From Capsicum annuum (taxonomy: Eukaryota > Streptophyta > Magnoliopsida > Solanales > Solanaceae), in NCBI RefSeq assembly GCF_002878395.1, contig NC_061115.1, forward strand, positions 59,062,986 to 59,126,985: a stretch of DNA of 64,000 nucleotides, in the 5' to 3' direction. The notes under the pieces are model-generated. The model did no database searches and had not been told where the DNA came from. It worked only from the letters and a program-made list of their open reading frames with translations. Below, in pieces: positions 1-12,165 of this stretch (position 1 is its first letter; each line of letters opens with the position of its first letter). Position numbers and translations under genes: made by a program.

Positions 1-1455
1 ATTAAATGCTTTAACATCATTGTTTTGGTCTTTTGACCTTCCCCAAAGTGATTTGAGAATATGAATGTATGAAACCATGTATTTAAGAATGAATTCTTGT
101 TGAGAGCACGATTTTTGGTGAATTCCCTCTTATTATGAATTTTTTAGATTTCTCATAGCATATGAATTATTTTGCAATGCATCCTTGAAAAGCACTATAT
201 GAAATGATTGAATTCTTGTTATGATTTAAAGGTAGTTTTACATCACTAAAGAGGGAATATATCATGAATGTTTAATGTTCATAGTGCATGTAATGAAAGA
301 GTGCATGGATTTGCTAAAGGCACTAGACCACCATATGTTGATAAAGTTTTTGTATGATTTTGACTTGAGTTTCGAAACGCAAAATCTTCTAATTCAGTTG
401 TATTTTTTTGGTGGTCTAATTTATTCTTGAAATGAAAGATTTAGCTTAATATATTATGGCTCAGAAATCATGACTTGCAAGTCTTGGTATGACAATACCG
501 ATTCAGACCAATGTCATATCAGACTCAGACTAATAGACATTTCAGACTATTATGATTTTAGACATTCAGAATGTTGCATGTACAAAAAAGGTTTAAAATT
601 GGGCATATAGAGATGTTAGGTGGTTCCCTGAAGAGGGCTTGAGTTCAAGCAACTCATTGCATAAAATCATAGTTTACCGACCCGGTTATATTATTATATA
701 CTGAATTAAGTGTCGTGTGGCGTATCATATTTAAGAACTACAACCCTTGCGGCATACTCGGGTTGGAGGCTTACCCACCGAGTTAATGGCGGATTCTATA
801 TTGCCTGTGGAATATCAGACTTGTAGGGGATACCACCTAACTTAGAAGTAATATACAGATCAGAGTTTGAGATTTACAGGCAGGTTACATGTTTTCAGAA
901 GGTGCCCATGTGTTTTTCAAAAACTGTTTTATGCATAATGTTTGATGAACATTTGCTCTCACATATTATATATATATGTGTGTGTGTTCAATTACTTTAT
1001 TTTGGATTGCTTCGCATGGCAGTACAATTGTGCTGACCCCTTCTTCCTCCCAGGTACTGAGGCGCAGTCTAGGGGTCTAGATCCTTAGTAGAGTCTACAG
1101 ACAGGGTTGTCTCAAAGTTTAGTTGGTGAGCCTTCTTTGCTTCGGAAGGCGTAGTCATTTACGTATTTATTTTAGTATGGCTTTTGGTCTATTGAGGGCC
1201 TTGTCCCAGTTATTCAGATAGTATGTCAGTAGAGATTTCGCAGACTATTGCAGGTATTTATTAAATATTGTCAGGCATGTTTTCAGACCTTTAACTATTT
1301 TAAATTATTGATTATGTTTTTGTATTATTGTGTCTATTCCGTATTACTTTGATCATATAAATTATGTGCATGATTACCAGATAGACACAGGGCATTCTGG
1401 GCCTTCAGGTTTGGGAATGCTCGTCACGGCCAGGGCCCCGGTTCGGTTAGTGACA
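1..1455 (+). mobile_element. LTR J, 3' portion of a Ty3/gypsy-type LTR
   Basis: This is non-coding LTR sequence whose start lies left of the window. The right end is read from the terminal GTTAGTGACA, preceded by a CACGGCCAGGGCCCCGG stretch typical of gypsy LTR ends in this window. After it the sequence changes to that of the H-family LTR, so J appears to have inserted into H1. No primer site follows the end. It is therefore either a solo LTR or the 3' LTR of an element to the left. Only its right junction can be seen, so no target duplication can be checked. Confidence 0.6.
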
Positions 1456-1737
1456 TTAAACCTCAGTCGTTGGGTTATAAATATGGATAATGGTCGGTTA
1501 ATATATATACTTGATGGATTATCTAGTGGTCATGACATGGATAGCCTTGGGAAATTGATGATTATATATATCATATAGATATGTATGCTCATGTTATATG
1601 GTAATGCTTAGTAGAAAAGTAGGATGATACATGTTCTCTTACATCCTTATTACTCTATATTATGAGCTTGCATTTGCTTATTAATTTGGCTATGTACGTG
1701 TATGTATGTTACTGCCTTGATAAATGTAAAATGGCAT

Positions 1738-2032
1738 GATGATGCCCGATGAATCCAAAAGATGTGATGATAATACTTGGTGAATCCGGAAAAGGTAATG
1801 ATGTATGATGTTGCCAGGTGAATCCAAAGAATATGTTGATATTATGATGATGCCTGGTGAATCCGGAGGACATGTTTATATGATGTTGATACCGGTAAAT
1901 TCAAAAGAGGTGATGATGTTATAATGATACTCAGTGAATCCAGAGAATATGCTGATACCCAGTGAATCTGGAGGATATGTTGATGTTATGTTGATACTAG
2001 GTGAATTTGGAAGAGGTAAAGATGTTATGATG
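1738..2032 (+). repeat. Minisatellite in H1, about 8 degenerate units of 36-42 bp
   Basis: Units follow the pattern GATGCCCGGTGAATCCGGAG followed by GATATGTTGATGATAT. They are more diverged than the homologous array in H3 at 24278-24702, where AAGTCC replaces GAATCC. Confidence 0.75.
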
Positions 2033-2891
2033 CCATGTGTGGCAAATTTACATAAATGCATTGATGCTTGTAAAGTTGGGCATGTGGGGACAAACCATTT
2101 ATGTATGTGGGACATAATGACTTCTTTGGTAAATAGTTATTCATTCCTCATCCTTATTCACTAAATAAGAGGTGTGACCTTTAACCCTAATTGGTAACTA
2201 GAAGTAACTTATGCCTATTAATGGGTTACAGCTAATTGGTATGTGAAACCTTGTGCAGAACCAAAGTGTTACCTAGAAAATTGATTCGACTTGGAATAGT
2301 GGTTATATTTATGGAATTTTCCCTAGTTAAGTGACTTATGTGATAACTAGTTATTTCTAATAAATGACTATGACTTGAATACTAAAAGTCTACTAAACTA
2401 GTTGGTGGACCTTACTTGCTTAAAATATGGGAACTAGTCCTTAAGGTTATAACACGCCTAATGATAATAGGCTTAGTATTGCATGATAAATAACTAGGTT
2501 GACTTCTAATATGTAATGTCATGGTGGTTTAGTTGATGACTTCTATAATGTGAGTGCGGACTAGAAAATGGCCTTGTGACAGGAAAATAATTGATAGTAG
2601 TGGTAACTTGTATCTTTTCTCTATTTGATAGCTAGTAACTATAAGACTTGTAACCTAGTGGCTTATGGAAATAGAGGTTAACTAGTTTAGACCTTACATG
2701 GAGTTTAGTGGAAAATTAGAGGATAAGTAATTATATTTTTATGCTATAACAACATTGGTTTTGTTTTGATTAAATTATGGTATGGATAATGATTGTGGAC
2801 CTTCGTATAAGCTATGGTACGCTTGTGTTACCAACGACTCCGGTTAGTGGTTGAGTAGTTGTACTTTGACGTATTATTGGTTGAACTTTTG

Positions 2892-3058
2892 GTGTACTCT
2901 CCGGTGGTATGGGACGCCATGATGAGTTCTTGTATTGTATTTCTTAGTGTACTCTCCGGTGGTAAAGGACGTTGTGATAAGTTCTTTGTTGTGTTCTTTT
3001 TTGTGTACTTCTCAGCGGTATAGGACGTCATGGTAAGTTCTTGTACTTTGTGTTCTAA
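2892..3058 (+). repeat. Three tandem copies of a 55-56 bp unit in H1
   Basis: Copies start at 2892, 2947 and 3003 with GTGTACT(T)CTC, then CGGTGGTA, GGACG, GATGAGTTCTT and a T-rich tail. Two copies of the same unit occur in H3 near 25386-25490. Confidence 0.8.
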
Positions 3059-3763
3059 AGATAGTTGGTGATGATTATGGTAGACAAATTCTTGTTAATG
3101 TACAGGTGACTTTACGCTTCCAAAATGATACTCAGTTGGTATGGAGAGTATGAAGTATATGAATATAGTATGTCGTGCTATTGCTTTAGCAGTATAGATA
3201 TTATTATAGTGATATTGGATGAGATTCAGGTTCAATCCTATACCTTGACTTTAAGTTACTATCTTACTTTATATCATCTTTATATTACAATTTAGCTTAG
3301 TCGGCCGATGATGAATATTGTCTACCCGCTTCTGTACCTTTTTGGTGTAGACCCAATTTTTAGTTGCCGTCGTTGAGCTAGTTCGTGCCGCATTGAGTAT
3401 TTGGAGACAGGCTAAAATCTTAGAGTTTGAGTTGCCTTCTTTCCCTTCTATCTTTATTTGTCTGTTGCTGTCGAGAAAAATGTATGAAACTATCTAAGAT
3501 AGTTTAGACTTTGAGATTGTAAATTCCTATTGTAAAGTTTAGAAGCTCTTGTATTAATACTATTACGTCATGGGATTTGTATTTGAATATTAGTTGTCTT
3601 TAGTTGTGAACTGTTGTTGTTTATATAGAGTATTCTTATATAGGGTCTATGATGAATGTTCTTACCAAGGTAACCCATTGCATTAGCTCTGGGTTACGGT
3701 ATCAGCTTACCTACCAGTGGGATGTGGTAGGTGCCATCATCACTCAAAAATTAGGCCGTGACA

Positions 3764-4940
3764 ATCTCAGGCAAAAGAGATAGCTTGAGTTGCTCAAGGA
3801 TTACGACATGAGTCTCTATTATCACCCAGGTAATGCTAATGTGGTTGGTGATTCTCTTAGCATGTTGTCTATGGGGAGCTTAACTCATGTGGATAAGGAG
3901 AAATATGGGTTGGTGAAGGATATTCACCGTTTGGCTAATCTTGGAGTTCATCTCTTGGACTATGAGCATGGTGGTGTGATTATGCAATACCTGGTGAGGT
4001 TATCTCTTGGGGCTGAGATAAAAGAGAAATAGGTTTTGGATTCTATCTTGATGTAGATCCAGGACGATGTTGGTCAGCAAAAAGTGATGGCTTTTATGAT
4101 TGAGGGTGATGGTGTCTTGAGGTACCAAGGAAGGTTGTGTGTCCCCGATGTTGATTGGCTGGGAGAGAGGATCTTGTCTAAGGCTCATAAGTCGTGGTAC
4201 ACTGTTCATCTTGGTTTGACTAAGATGTACAATGACTTAAAAGAGATCTAATGGTGGAATAATATGGAGAAAGATATGGCCAGTTTTGTGGGTAAGTGCA
4301 TGGGGTACCAACAGTGAAGGTGGAGCACTTGAGGCCTGGTGGATTGTTTCAAGAAATTGAGTTTCTAGTTTGGAAGTGGGAGGTGATTAATATGGATTTC
4401 ATTATTGATCTTCCGCGGTCACGTGGTTCATTTGATTCAATTTGGGTCATCATGGATAGGATGACTAAGTCTGCTCACTTCTTGCTCATGAGGACAAATT
4501 TTTCTATGGAGGATCATGATAAGCTTTTCATTCAGGAAATCATCAAGTTGCATGGTGCGCCTATGTCAATTATATCTGATCTAAATATGTGGTTCTCGTC
4601 TCACTTCTAGCATTCTTTTCAAAGAGGTTTGGGGACTAAGGTGAGCCTTAGAACTATTTTCCACCCTAAAGAGGATGGACAAGCAAAGAGGACAATCAGA
4701 AGTTTGAGGATATGCTAAGAACTTGTGTGATTGACTTTGGTGGTAGTTGAGTTGATCATTTGCCTCTCATAGAGTTTACATATAATAACAGCTATCACTC
4801 TAGTATTGGGGTGGCTCCTTTCGATACCCTCTATGGTAGGAGGTGTAGGTCTCCTATTGGGTGGTTTGAGGTTGGTGCGAATAGCTTGTATGGTCCAGAC
4901 TTGGTTCACCAAGCCATGGAAAAGGCAACACTGATTTGGG
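3764..4940 (+). pseudogene. Family L element: end of RNase H and integrase, broken
   Basis: Decayed pol of a Tekay/Del-like Ty3/gypsy element. The RNase H end is at 3764-3800 (LELLKDYDMSLYYHPG). The integrase zinc-finger region is at about 4140-4320 with frameshifts and stops, the first catalytic region (INMDFIIDLPRS) near 4390, and the GRRCRSPIGWFEVG block near 4845. Integrase would insert the cDNA copy into the genome. H1 precedes it and element A follows it at 4941; the same frame resumes at 12171. Several in-frame stops and at least two frame changes show that it is dead. Confidence 0.85.
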
Positions 4941-6435
4941 TGATGACATCCAAGTAACACCTCTTTTTAGATGATATTAGGTCGTTGTCAAGATATAGTA
5001 ACCCAACTACGGTTGGAGTCGGATCCCAAGGGAACACGTGGTTTGTAGTTATCAACAGTTGTAATCTATAGGCAGTACTGGAAAGTAAATGGGCAGATTT
5101 TTTTGTAGTAATCTCAAGCAAGTAACAGTATTAACTCTGGTTGAAATTAGTTATCGGTGAACACTAGGATTGTGTTTCCCCTAGTATCTCAACTCTGTAG
5201 GTTTATCGTGCATTGTTGAACCAACCTAATACCTTGCATGCAGAACTAATAAGTTATGTATCTCCTACAGTATTTTGAATGAACAGGAGGATTTCACCCT
5301 TTAACTATTGAGTCTCGGAGTGTTTCTTTCCTAACCCTTACCCTGTTCCTAGTTAACATTCACCTTTTGAGTCTCAAGTTATTAGATAAAGGCTAATAGT
5401 CATTTGTATATATCATTTTTCTGCAATGGATCATCTATCAACTCCCTAAATTACTGTTGTTTTTATCTTTTCCTAGTTACTACCCCTTTGTTGGAGCAAG
5501 TAGTAATATCTAGGCAGGATCCTAACGTTTGCAACCGCTTAGACAACTATTAGAATGAAGATAAAGTAATGCATGCAATGGGTATTGGTTTCTCATCAAC
5601 GATTGCACTTTCTCTACTTCGTCAATTTCCAGGTTTCCACAATCCTAGATATGGTTTTTAGCCACTCATGATTGTGAAGAAATCAATAACACTCATGTTG
5701 GAAAGTAAAGATGAATTCATAATGATAAGATGAAAGAAAACCCACAACCATAAATTGAATAATCAATCAAAGTCAATACAATGGAATCAATTGATCAAAG
5801 ATGGATCTTGAAATCAAAATATTTTTTTGAGTGTTAAAAGTGTGTTACCTCTACTAAAAAGTATATAGGGGGTATTTATAGTACAAGACAAAACCCTAAA
5901 CACAGAGCCCAAACAAAATAGGAGAAAATAGGGTCAGGGACCACCTACTCTCTGTACCCGCTCTTTGACCCAAAGACCTGGTAGTACCTGTTGTCTGGCA
6001 TTGGACGTAGGTAGCTAGTACCTGTGGTCTAGGAACAAGGCATAGGTAGCAGGTGCAAGTAATAGGAGCAAAAATCCTGCAATACTCAGCTCTCAAGATT
6101 TTGAATTTCCTGCACCCGCTTTCTGTACATGCGGTTCGTAGGTCCTTCTTGAGGATGCATGTTGACATGGTAGGTACTAGGAGTTAGTTTTTTAGCTCTT
6201 ATTTGACTCTCGAACATGAATTGATCACGATTAATCTGGAAAACATCCTACACATCAATAATTTCTCCAAAAGTGGCCAAAACACCTTGTTTACCATTTT
6301 CATGAACTTATCATCCAAAACCTGATTTTCTGCAAAACATACCCAAAATAGATAAAATCTAATAGGAAGGATGAAGAAACTTGCATATTTCCCTCATTTT
6401 ACGCATTGGAAGTTCTATGTTTCTATAGCACATCA
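4941..6435 (-). mobile_element. 3' LTR of element A
   Basis: Starts TGATGACATCC and ends GCACATCA on the plus strand, so the ends are the inverted pair TGATG/CATCA. It aligns along its length with 10698-12165. On the minus strand a TATA-like CTATAAATA lies at 5873-5881. Upstream of that are short words built on GGTAGTACC near 5975-6040. The small open frame here is not a gene. Confidence 0.88.
5873..5881 (-). promoter_or_regulatory. TATA-like box of the element A LTR
   Basis: CTATAAATA on the minus strand, followed by an AC-rich stretch. The partner LTR has the weaker CTATATGTA near 11636. Confidence 0.5.
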
Positions 6436-7935
6436 ACACACTAAACTTAAAACATTTACATGTCCTCAGGCAATAAAAAAAACAAAAATGATGCTTAACT
6501 AGGAAAATCTAAGATACTCAAGGCAGGCAGGCATCACGTTAAGTTCAAATCACAACATCCCCTCCTATATCTCTTTTTCAAAGCCAAATGTGTATGAACA
6601 TGAAGCAAAAAAATATGACACAATGGGATCAAGGTATGACAATTACATAAGCAATTAACAACCACTCATATGTACAAATTACACTATCAGAAATAGGCGA
6701 ATAGCTAGCAACATGACTCAAGTGCCCTCACAATAAGGATGTCCCACTCACTCATATGAAATAATGTATGTCAATTTAGGGAAGATCAAGAGACACTCAC
6801 ACTTAACAAAGAAGTTCTAGCCAATGCATGTCAAATACCATAGGCTTGCCCTTATTTTCTATACCTTAGCATTCAGATAGTCAAGTTAGGATCACTATAG
6901 GACTTTTCTCGGATTGTAATGTAGGAATGGGAGTTGGTATGATATATATGGACATTTAAAGTGACTAAGACTCCTTGGAACTACACTAAACTTGGGGTCT
7001 CACTTACTAGCCAATTTCTTTTTTATTCCATTTCTCCCTTTTATTCTCTTATTGAACATTCAGGTTGCGTGTGATCTTTTATTCTTTATTTTTCACCTTT
7101 TTCACAATTTTTATTTTTATTTTTCTATCACACCCATCCCTACTAACTTTTTATCTTATTTTACCCTTCTTTAAACCCATTTTACACTACGCACCTCTAT
7201 GATATCCACCCTCAACTTAGTATTTTTGCCTGAGTCAAAGTGCACAATCTCTAAGGAGGACTAGGGCCAAAACAGGTTCATTGTAATACAAATGGAAATG
7301 TGAATAGGTAAAACAATAATAATAGGCGATCAAGCTCAAAATTGGGATCAAGGGATACAATTTGCACATGGAAGGTCATTTAGGCTAAGAAGGGATTTAA
7401 ATAAAAAATAACCTATGATCCTTTCCTAACTAACTATCCTTCAACCTAGGAAATACTAACTAGGCAAGTTCTAAATTTAATATACAAGTGGAACTAGGTA
7501 GTATCTCACACACATGACATAGAGTCAATATTACCAACTACTACCTATCTAGTTCATGCAATTGTTAGCAAGTGATTATCATGTCCCTAATTCTAATGCC
7601 ATAACAAGATCCACAATATTCACACATATATACATCTAAACATTTCTAAAACACAAAATTTTGGAGGGTATCAAAAATCAATCAAAACATAAATACTGCG
7701 TAACTGCTTAAAAATCTCTTAATTACACAAAAATAACACAATACAAGGAAAAACATAATATGACACAAAATTAACCTAGACTTGCCGGTTCTACAACCAT
7801 ATCGTGACCAACAAAAAATAAGCATGGCAACAGGAACCCACAGCGGCTATTGTATATCCCACCCCTAACTAAAAATTTCGCACTATTCTCAATACACTAA
7901 AATAAAGTAAAATAGAGGGAAGTCCAAACATACCT
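6436..7935 (-). other. Element A 3' untranslated region
   Basis: No coding domain is visible. The part next to the LTR reads on the minus strand as CCTGAGGACATGTAAATG then a T-rich tract, the same block that precedes the 3' LTRs of B (41340-41373) and F (63382-63415). It is therefore the polypurine-tract region of this Athila-like group. More of the segment (about 6850-7260) matches 40540-40900 of B in reverse complement. The open frame of 60 residues at 6992 is an artefact of a T-rich tract. Confidence 0.65.
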
Positions 7936-7941
7936 GGAATG

Positions 7942-8120
7942 CACTATGCATACTTGTCATGATATTCCCCATATGGGAGTATATCCATAGGTGGAGGCCA
8001 TGGTGGTGGAGGTTCACTAAGAGAAGATGAACCCACAGCTAGCTCAGCACGCCTTTTCCTATCAATAAATGCAGTCTCATTCGAATCATAGGTGGCCCCT
8101 TTTAGGGCTTGCTCATATTG
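7942..8120 (-). pseudogene. C-terminal fragment of an unrecognised element A frame
   Basis: On the minus strand the bases read without a stop for about 60 codons up to a TAG near 7942. The stretch is rich in acidic and proline residues, with RKRRAELAVGSSSLSEPPPP followed by WPPPMDILPYGEYHDKYA. It lies between the protease and the 3' UTR, where pol is missing. I do not recognise the family. It has no counterpart that I can see after the integrase of B. It could be the tail of a deleted C-terminal domain or an element-specific accessory frame. Confidence 0.4.
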
Positions 8121-8362
8121 CCTGTCTGGATTCTATAATTCCCCTACTCGGTCTCTTTTAGTCCCAACTATGGGGACCATCTCATCATCCTTCTCTACTA
8201 ATTAAAGTGTTTGGGGCTATGCAAAGGTGATGGCTGAATAATTGGGGATACAATTAGAGGGATGGCTAATATATGGATCTCAGTGAGAGGGAACACCTCT
8301 ATTTTCAAGATATCTACCTCCTTCCTTATATGTCATAGATTCTATGTCTTAATAGCTGCAAA

Positions 8363-8850
8363 TCAGGCTACTATATGTCTCTCATCAACACCTGGTGCAT
8401 TTGGTATACTATCCTCTATAGCAACATCCTTATTAATAGTGTCTACTATAGATACCACTCGTCTATTATCTGGCTGTAGCACTGTCATACACATATCAAA
8501 CACTACTTGCTCATCATTTAGTTTGAAGGTGATCTCCCCTAATTCCATATCAATCAATACCCTACCATTGGATAGGAAGGGTCAACCCAATATAATAGAG
8601 GCTTGAGAATTCACCTCACAATTAAGAACCCTGAAATCAGTAGGGAACATAAAGGTTCCACCCTTACTTCTATGTCACACAAGACACCCACCGATTTCTT
8701 TATAGATGAGTCAGCCATCAGCAACTTTATGGATGTAGGTTTGAGTTCTCCCATCCTCAACATCTTGTATACAGCCAGTGGAATCACATTTACTCCTGAA
8801 CCCAAATGACATAAAGAATGCATAACATTGGAAGGCCCGATAAAGCACAA
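8363..8850 (-). pseudogene. Element A aspartic protease region, decayed
   Basis: The minus-strand frame contains SGVNVIPLAVYKMLRMGEL and PTSIKLLMADSSIKK, the Athila-type protease block that follows the catalytic D-x-G motif. Here the motif reads CHLGSG, so the aspartate appears to have become histidine. A second block (GEITFKLNDEQVVFDMCM) follows in another frame. The protease would cleave the Gag-Pol polyprotein. B carries the same block near 36430-36640. Frameshifts and the lost aspartate make it inactive. Confidence 0.75.
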
Positions 8851-8999
8851 AATAATAAATTCTCTGGGATCCTTTTTTTTTTTTTACAAATGATAAGAAA
8901 GGGGTTGCACTATAAGGGTGCACATGATCATTGGGCTTAATGACCTAATCCTCACCACTATCATATTCAAAGTCATCGTTGCCTCATGTTGACTTCTCA

Positions 9000-10520
9000 G
9001 ACTCTACCTCAGGTGTCTCATCGCTCTTAGTGCTATCAATCTTCAACTCTTTAATAGTATGTACAAGGCAATTATTAGTAATGGCACCACAATTAGTAGT
9101 GATAGATAGACAATGACTTATAGCTGGTGAACTATGAACTTTTTCACTCATAAGAGTAACATGGAATTTTTGTTTGATCGTAGCAAACTTTTTCCCAACT
9201 AGTTTCTCCAACTACTTGATAGCAGTGGCATGAGACTCCACCTTCTGGGTAAACCCTAAAATATCAGGCATAATTTACTTAAGGTTGTTCTCTTGATTTT
9301 CTTAACCCTTTACCGGTTTGGTCAGCATTTCTTCCATTCTTAATTCCATATCTCGTCTGCCAGGTAGAATGTACCTATCTCCCTTCTCTTTTTAATCATC
9401 ATTTCATATCCAGTATTTGTCCCTAGTATGGTCTTTATATATATCATTATAGTAGTTAAGACCTTGGTTTCATTGCCCTTGAGCTTGGAAACCCTCCAAC
9501 TAACGATCCAAATATCTAGCCTTCTTTTTTAATACAGAATCATAAGCTCTGAAAGATGCACCCTATGCTCCTACTGCATGACCTTTTTCAAAATTCATGG
9601 TCATGAAATGCTTTTCCAACACACCCATATTAGTCTTTAGTAGTGCAATCTCTTACGTGATATAATTATCAACTACTCTCTGATTACCAGCAGTTCCAAT
9701 GATGTAAGTGCCAGAACCTATGTCTGCCTCTCAAGTTTCCCACCCCCAGTTAGTGAGAGAAATCTGCTCTAAAATATCAGAAGCTATCTCCCAACTTAAT
9801 CTTATAAAAACTCCTCCAGAGATAGTATCTACCATAGCTCTACAACTGATTGTGAGGGCTCTATAGAAAAACTTCATTAAGTTCTTCCCTAAAATTTTAT
9901 GGTTGGGAAACATGCTCTACTTTTTCTTGAACCTAAACCAAGCCTCATACATTGGTTCAGATTGCAAATGCCTGAAATTATAAATCTCATCCTTGAGTTG
10001 AAACATCCTAGATACAGAAAAGAACTTGTTCAAGAATTATTTGCACAACTCTTTCCACATAGTGATAGATCCCCTTGGCTGTTCTGCTAACCATAATGAT
10101 GCTTCTTCGGTAAGAAAGAAAAGAAAAAGCCTCAGTCTTAGTGCCTCATGATCTACACCTAGTATGGTATATAACTGTATATCCCATTAAAGTTTACCAG
10201 ATGAATATTGCGTCATTTGTAGGTAACCCTACAAATATGCCTTTCAAGTACAAGATCTAAATCATAGTACTTGAGATATTGAATATGACATCAGGAGGTA
10301 AAGCACGAGTGATAATGGCTTATGTATCAGCCTGCTTATCGTATCCTAAATTTTCTTTATCATTGATATATGGCTGAACAAATTGATATGCTGGGATTAC
10401 TTGAGGTTGGCCTCTATTATAATTTCCACTAAGTGCTACTCAGTGGTCTATGGTTGGTCTCTCAACACCATTCTTAACTCCATCTTCAGGGAGATTATCT
10501 TTTTTCAACTCTGAAATCAT
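9000..10520 (-). pseudogene. Element A gag, decayed
   Basis: Capsid/nucleocapsid precursor remnant, beginning at an ATG near 10520 (ISELKKDNLPEDGVKNGVER). It continues through blocks that match element B gag: LWKELC near 10050, FQLKDEIYNFRHLQSEPMYE near 9980 and the YRALT...DTISGG motif near 9850-9830. In-frame stops interrupt these blocks; several sit where glutamine is expected. No CCHC zinc knuckle could be identified. It lies directly after the primer site, as expected for gag. Confidence 0.75.
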
Positions 10521-10670
10521 ACTATGTTTTTGTAGGATCTTCTCTAAAATTAGTGAGCGTAAGGGATTGTCTCTACTCTGTGTGCTAGGTATACACTAGT
10601 GTATTCCCAACTAAGAACAAAAAGAAAAAACACAAAAACTGCAACAACCTTAATCTACAAATCAAAACCA

Positions 10671-10692
10671 TGTTCCCCGACAATGGTGCTTA
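10671..10692 (-). other. Primer binding site of element A
   Basis: The minus strand reads GCACCATTGTCGGGGAAC, a mutated form of the TGGCGCC-type primer site used by Athila/Tat elements. It begins a few bases inside the 5' LTR. Confidence 0.75.
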
Positions 10693-10697
10693 TTTCT

Positions 10698-12165
10698 TGA
10701 TGATTTCCAAACAACACCTCATTTTAGATGATGACACAACCGTTGTCAAGATATAGTAACCCAACTAAGGTTGGGCTCAAATCCTAAGGGAACACGTGGT
10801 TTGCAGTTATCAGTAGTTGTAGTCTACAGGCAGTACTGGAAAGTGGATTTGTTTGTTGTAATCTCGAGCAAATAACAATATTAAATATGGTTGAAATCAG
10901 TTATGGGTGAACACTAGGAATGTGTTTCCCCTGTTATCTCAAATTTGTTGAGTTATCATGTATTGTTGAACCAACCTAATACCCTGCATGCAGAACCGAT
11001 AGGTTATGTACCTCATATAGTTTTTTGGATGAGTATGAGGATTTCACCCTTTACCTATTGAATCTCAGAGTGTTGCTTTACTTACCCTTACCTTGTTCCT
11101 AGTTAACTATTACCTTTTAAGTCTCAAGTTATTAGATGAAGACTAATAGTCATTCGTATATACCATTGTGCTGCAATGGATCGGTTATTAACTCCCCAAA
11201 TTAATATTTTCCTTATATTTTCCTATTAATACCCCTTTGTTAGATCAAGTAGTAATATCTAGGTGGGATCCTAACATTTGCAACTACTAAGACAACTATT
11301 ATAATAAAGATAAAGTAATGCATTCCGTGGGTATTAGATTCCCATCAATAATCGCACTTCCCCTACTTTATCAATTTGCAGGGTTTCCACAACCCTAGTA
11401 ATGGGTTTTTAGCCTCTCATGAGGAAATCAATAAATTTCATCTTGGAAAGTAAACATGAAATCACAATGATAAGATGAAAGAAAACCCTTAATCGTAAAT
11501 TGAATAATCAATCAAAGTCAATACAATGGAATCCTAAAATCAAAGATGGATCTTACAATCAAAGTATATTTTTTTAGTGTTAAAAGTGTGTTACCTCTAC
11601 TAAAAAGTACATAGGGGGTACATATAGTACAATAGAAAACCCTAAACATAAAGCCCAAACAAAATAGGAGAAAATAGGGTCGCTGGCCACCTGCTCTCTG
11701 TACATGCTCTCTGACCCAAAGAGCTGGTAGTACCTGTTGTCTGGCACTGTATGTAGGTATTACCTGTGGCTCAGGCATATGGCGCAGATAGCAGGAGAAA
11801 AAATCCTGGAATGCTTAGCTCTCATGATTTTGACTTTATGGCCTTTTCTTTTTATACATGCAATCTTTAGGTCCTTCTTGCGGCCACATGATGAGTTGAT
11901 ATGTGCCAAGAGTCAGTGTTTTAGCTCTTCTTTGACTATCGAACATGCATTGATCATGATCAAGCTGGAAAATATCCCACATATTAATAATCACTCTAAA
12001 ATTGGCCAAAAATACCCTTTTCCCCATTTTAACAAACTTATCATTCCAAACCTAGTTTTCTGCAAAACATATTCAAAATAGATCAAATCTAATAGAAAGG
12101 CCTCAGAAACTTGCATATTTTCCTCGTTTTAAGCATCGAAAGTGCTATATTTCTATAGAACAATA
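10698..12165 (-). mobile_element. 5' LTR of element A
   Basis: Starts TGATGATTTCC and ends ACAATA (ancestral ACATCA) on the plus strand, matching 4941-6435 throughout. The right border is fixed by the TTGGG target duplication and by resumption of the interrupted integrase frame. The 114- and 86-codon open frames within it are non-coding. Confidence 0.88.

Larger units (their letters stand above)
1456..3763 (+). mobile_element. LTR H1, second half of an H-family LTR
   Basis: The segment aligns by eye with 24000-26254 (H3): the same minisatellite, the same 55-bp repeats, the same TTAGTCGGCC(G/A)ATGATG block and the same ending (CTTACCTAC...GGTAGGTGCCATCA...GTGACA). The LTR ends at 3763, inside the RNase H/integrase junction of the family L element, so H1 is an insertion into that element. 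The first half of H1 lies left of the window beyond LTR J. The two small open frames here (near 1330 and 1934) are chance reading of repeats, not genes. Confidence 0.7.
4941..12165 (-). mobile_element. Element A, minus-strand Athila-like gypsy element lacking most of pol
   Basis: Complete unit of 7.2 kb with two LTRs of about 1.5 kb and a 5-bp target duplication TTGGG (4936-4940 and 12166-12170). It sits inside the integrase frame of the family L element. On the minus strand the order is 5' LTR (right), primer site, gag, protease, an unrecognised frame, 3' UTR, 3' LTR (left). No reverse transcriptase, RNase H or integrase can be found between protease and 3' UTR, so any movement would have needed proteins supplied by a relative. 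The Athila-like assignment rests on the primer site, the gag similarity and shared 3' UTR sequence with element B. Confidence 0.88.

Noticed and set aside
8262..8606. 114-codon plus-strand open frame
   Set aside because: It is antisense to the element A protease, which is the recognisable frame.
11737..12081. 114-codon open frame
   Set aside because: It lies in the element A 5' LTR on the strand opposite to the element and is not open in the partner LTR.
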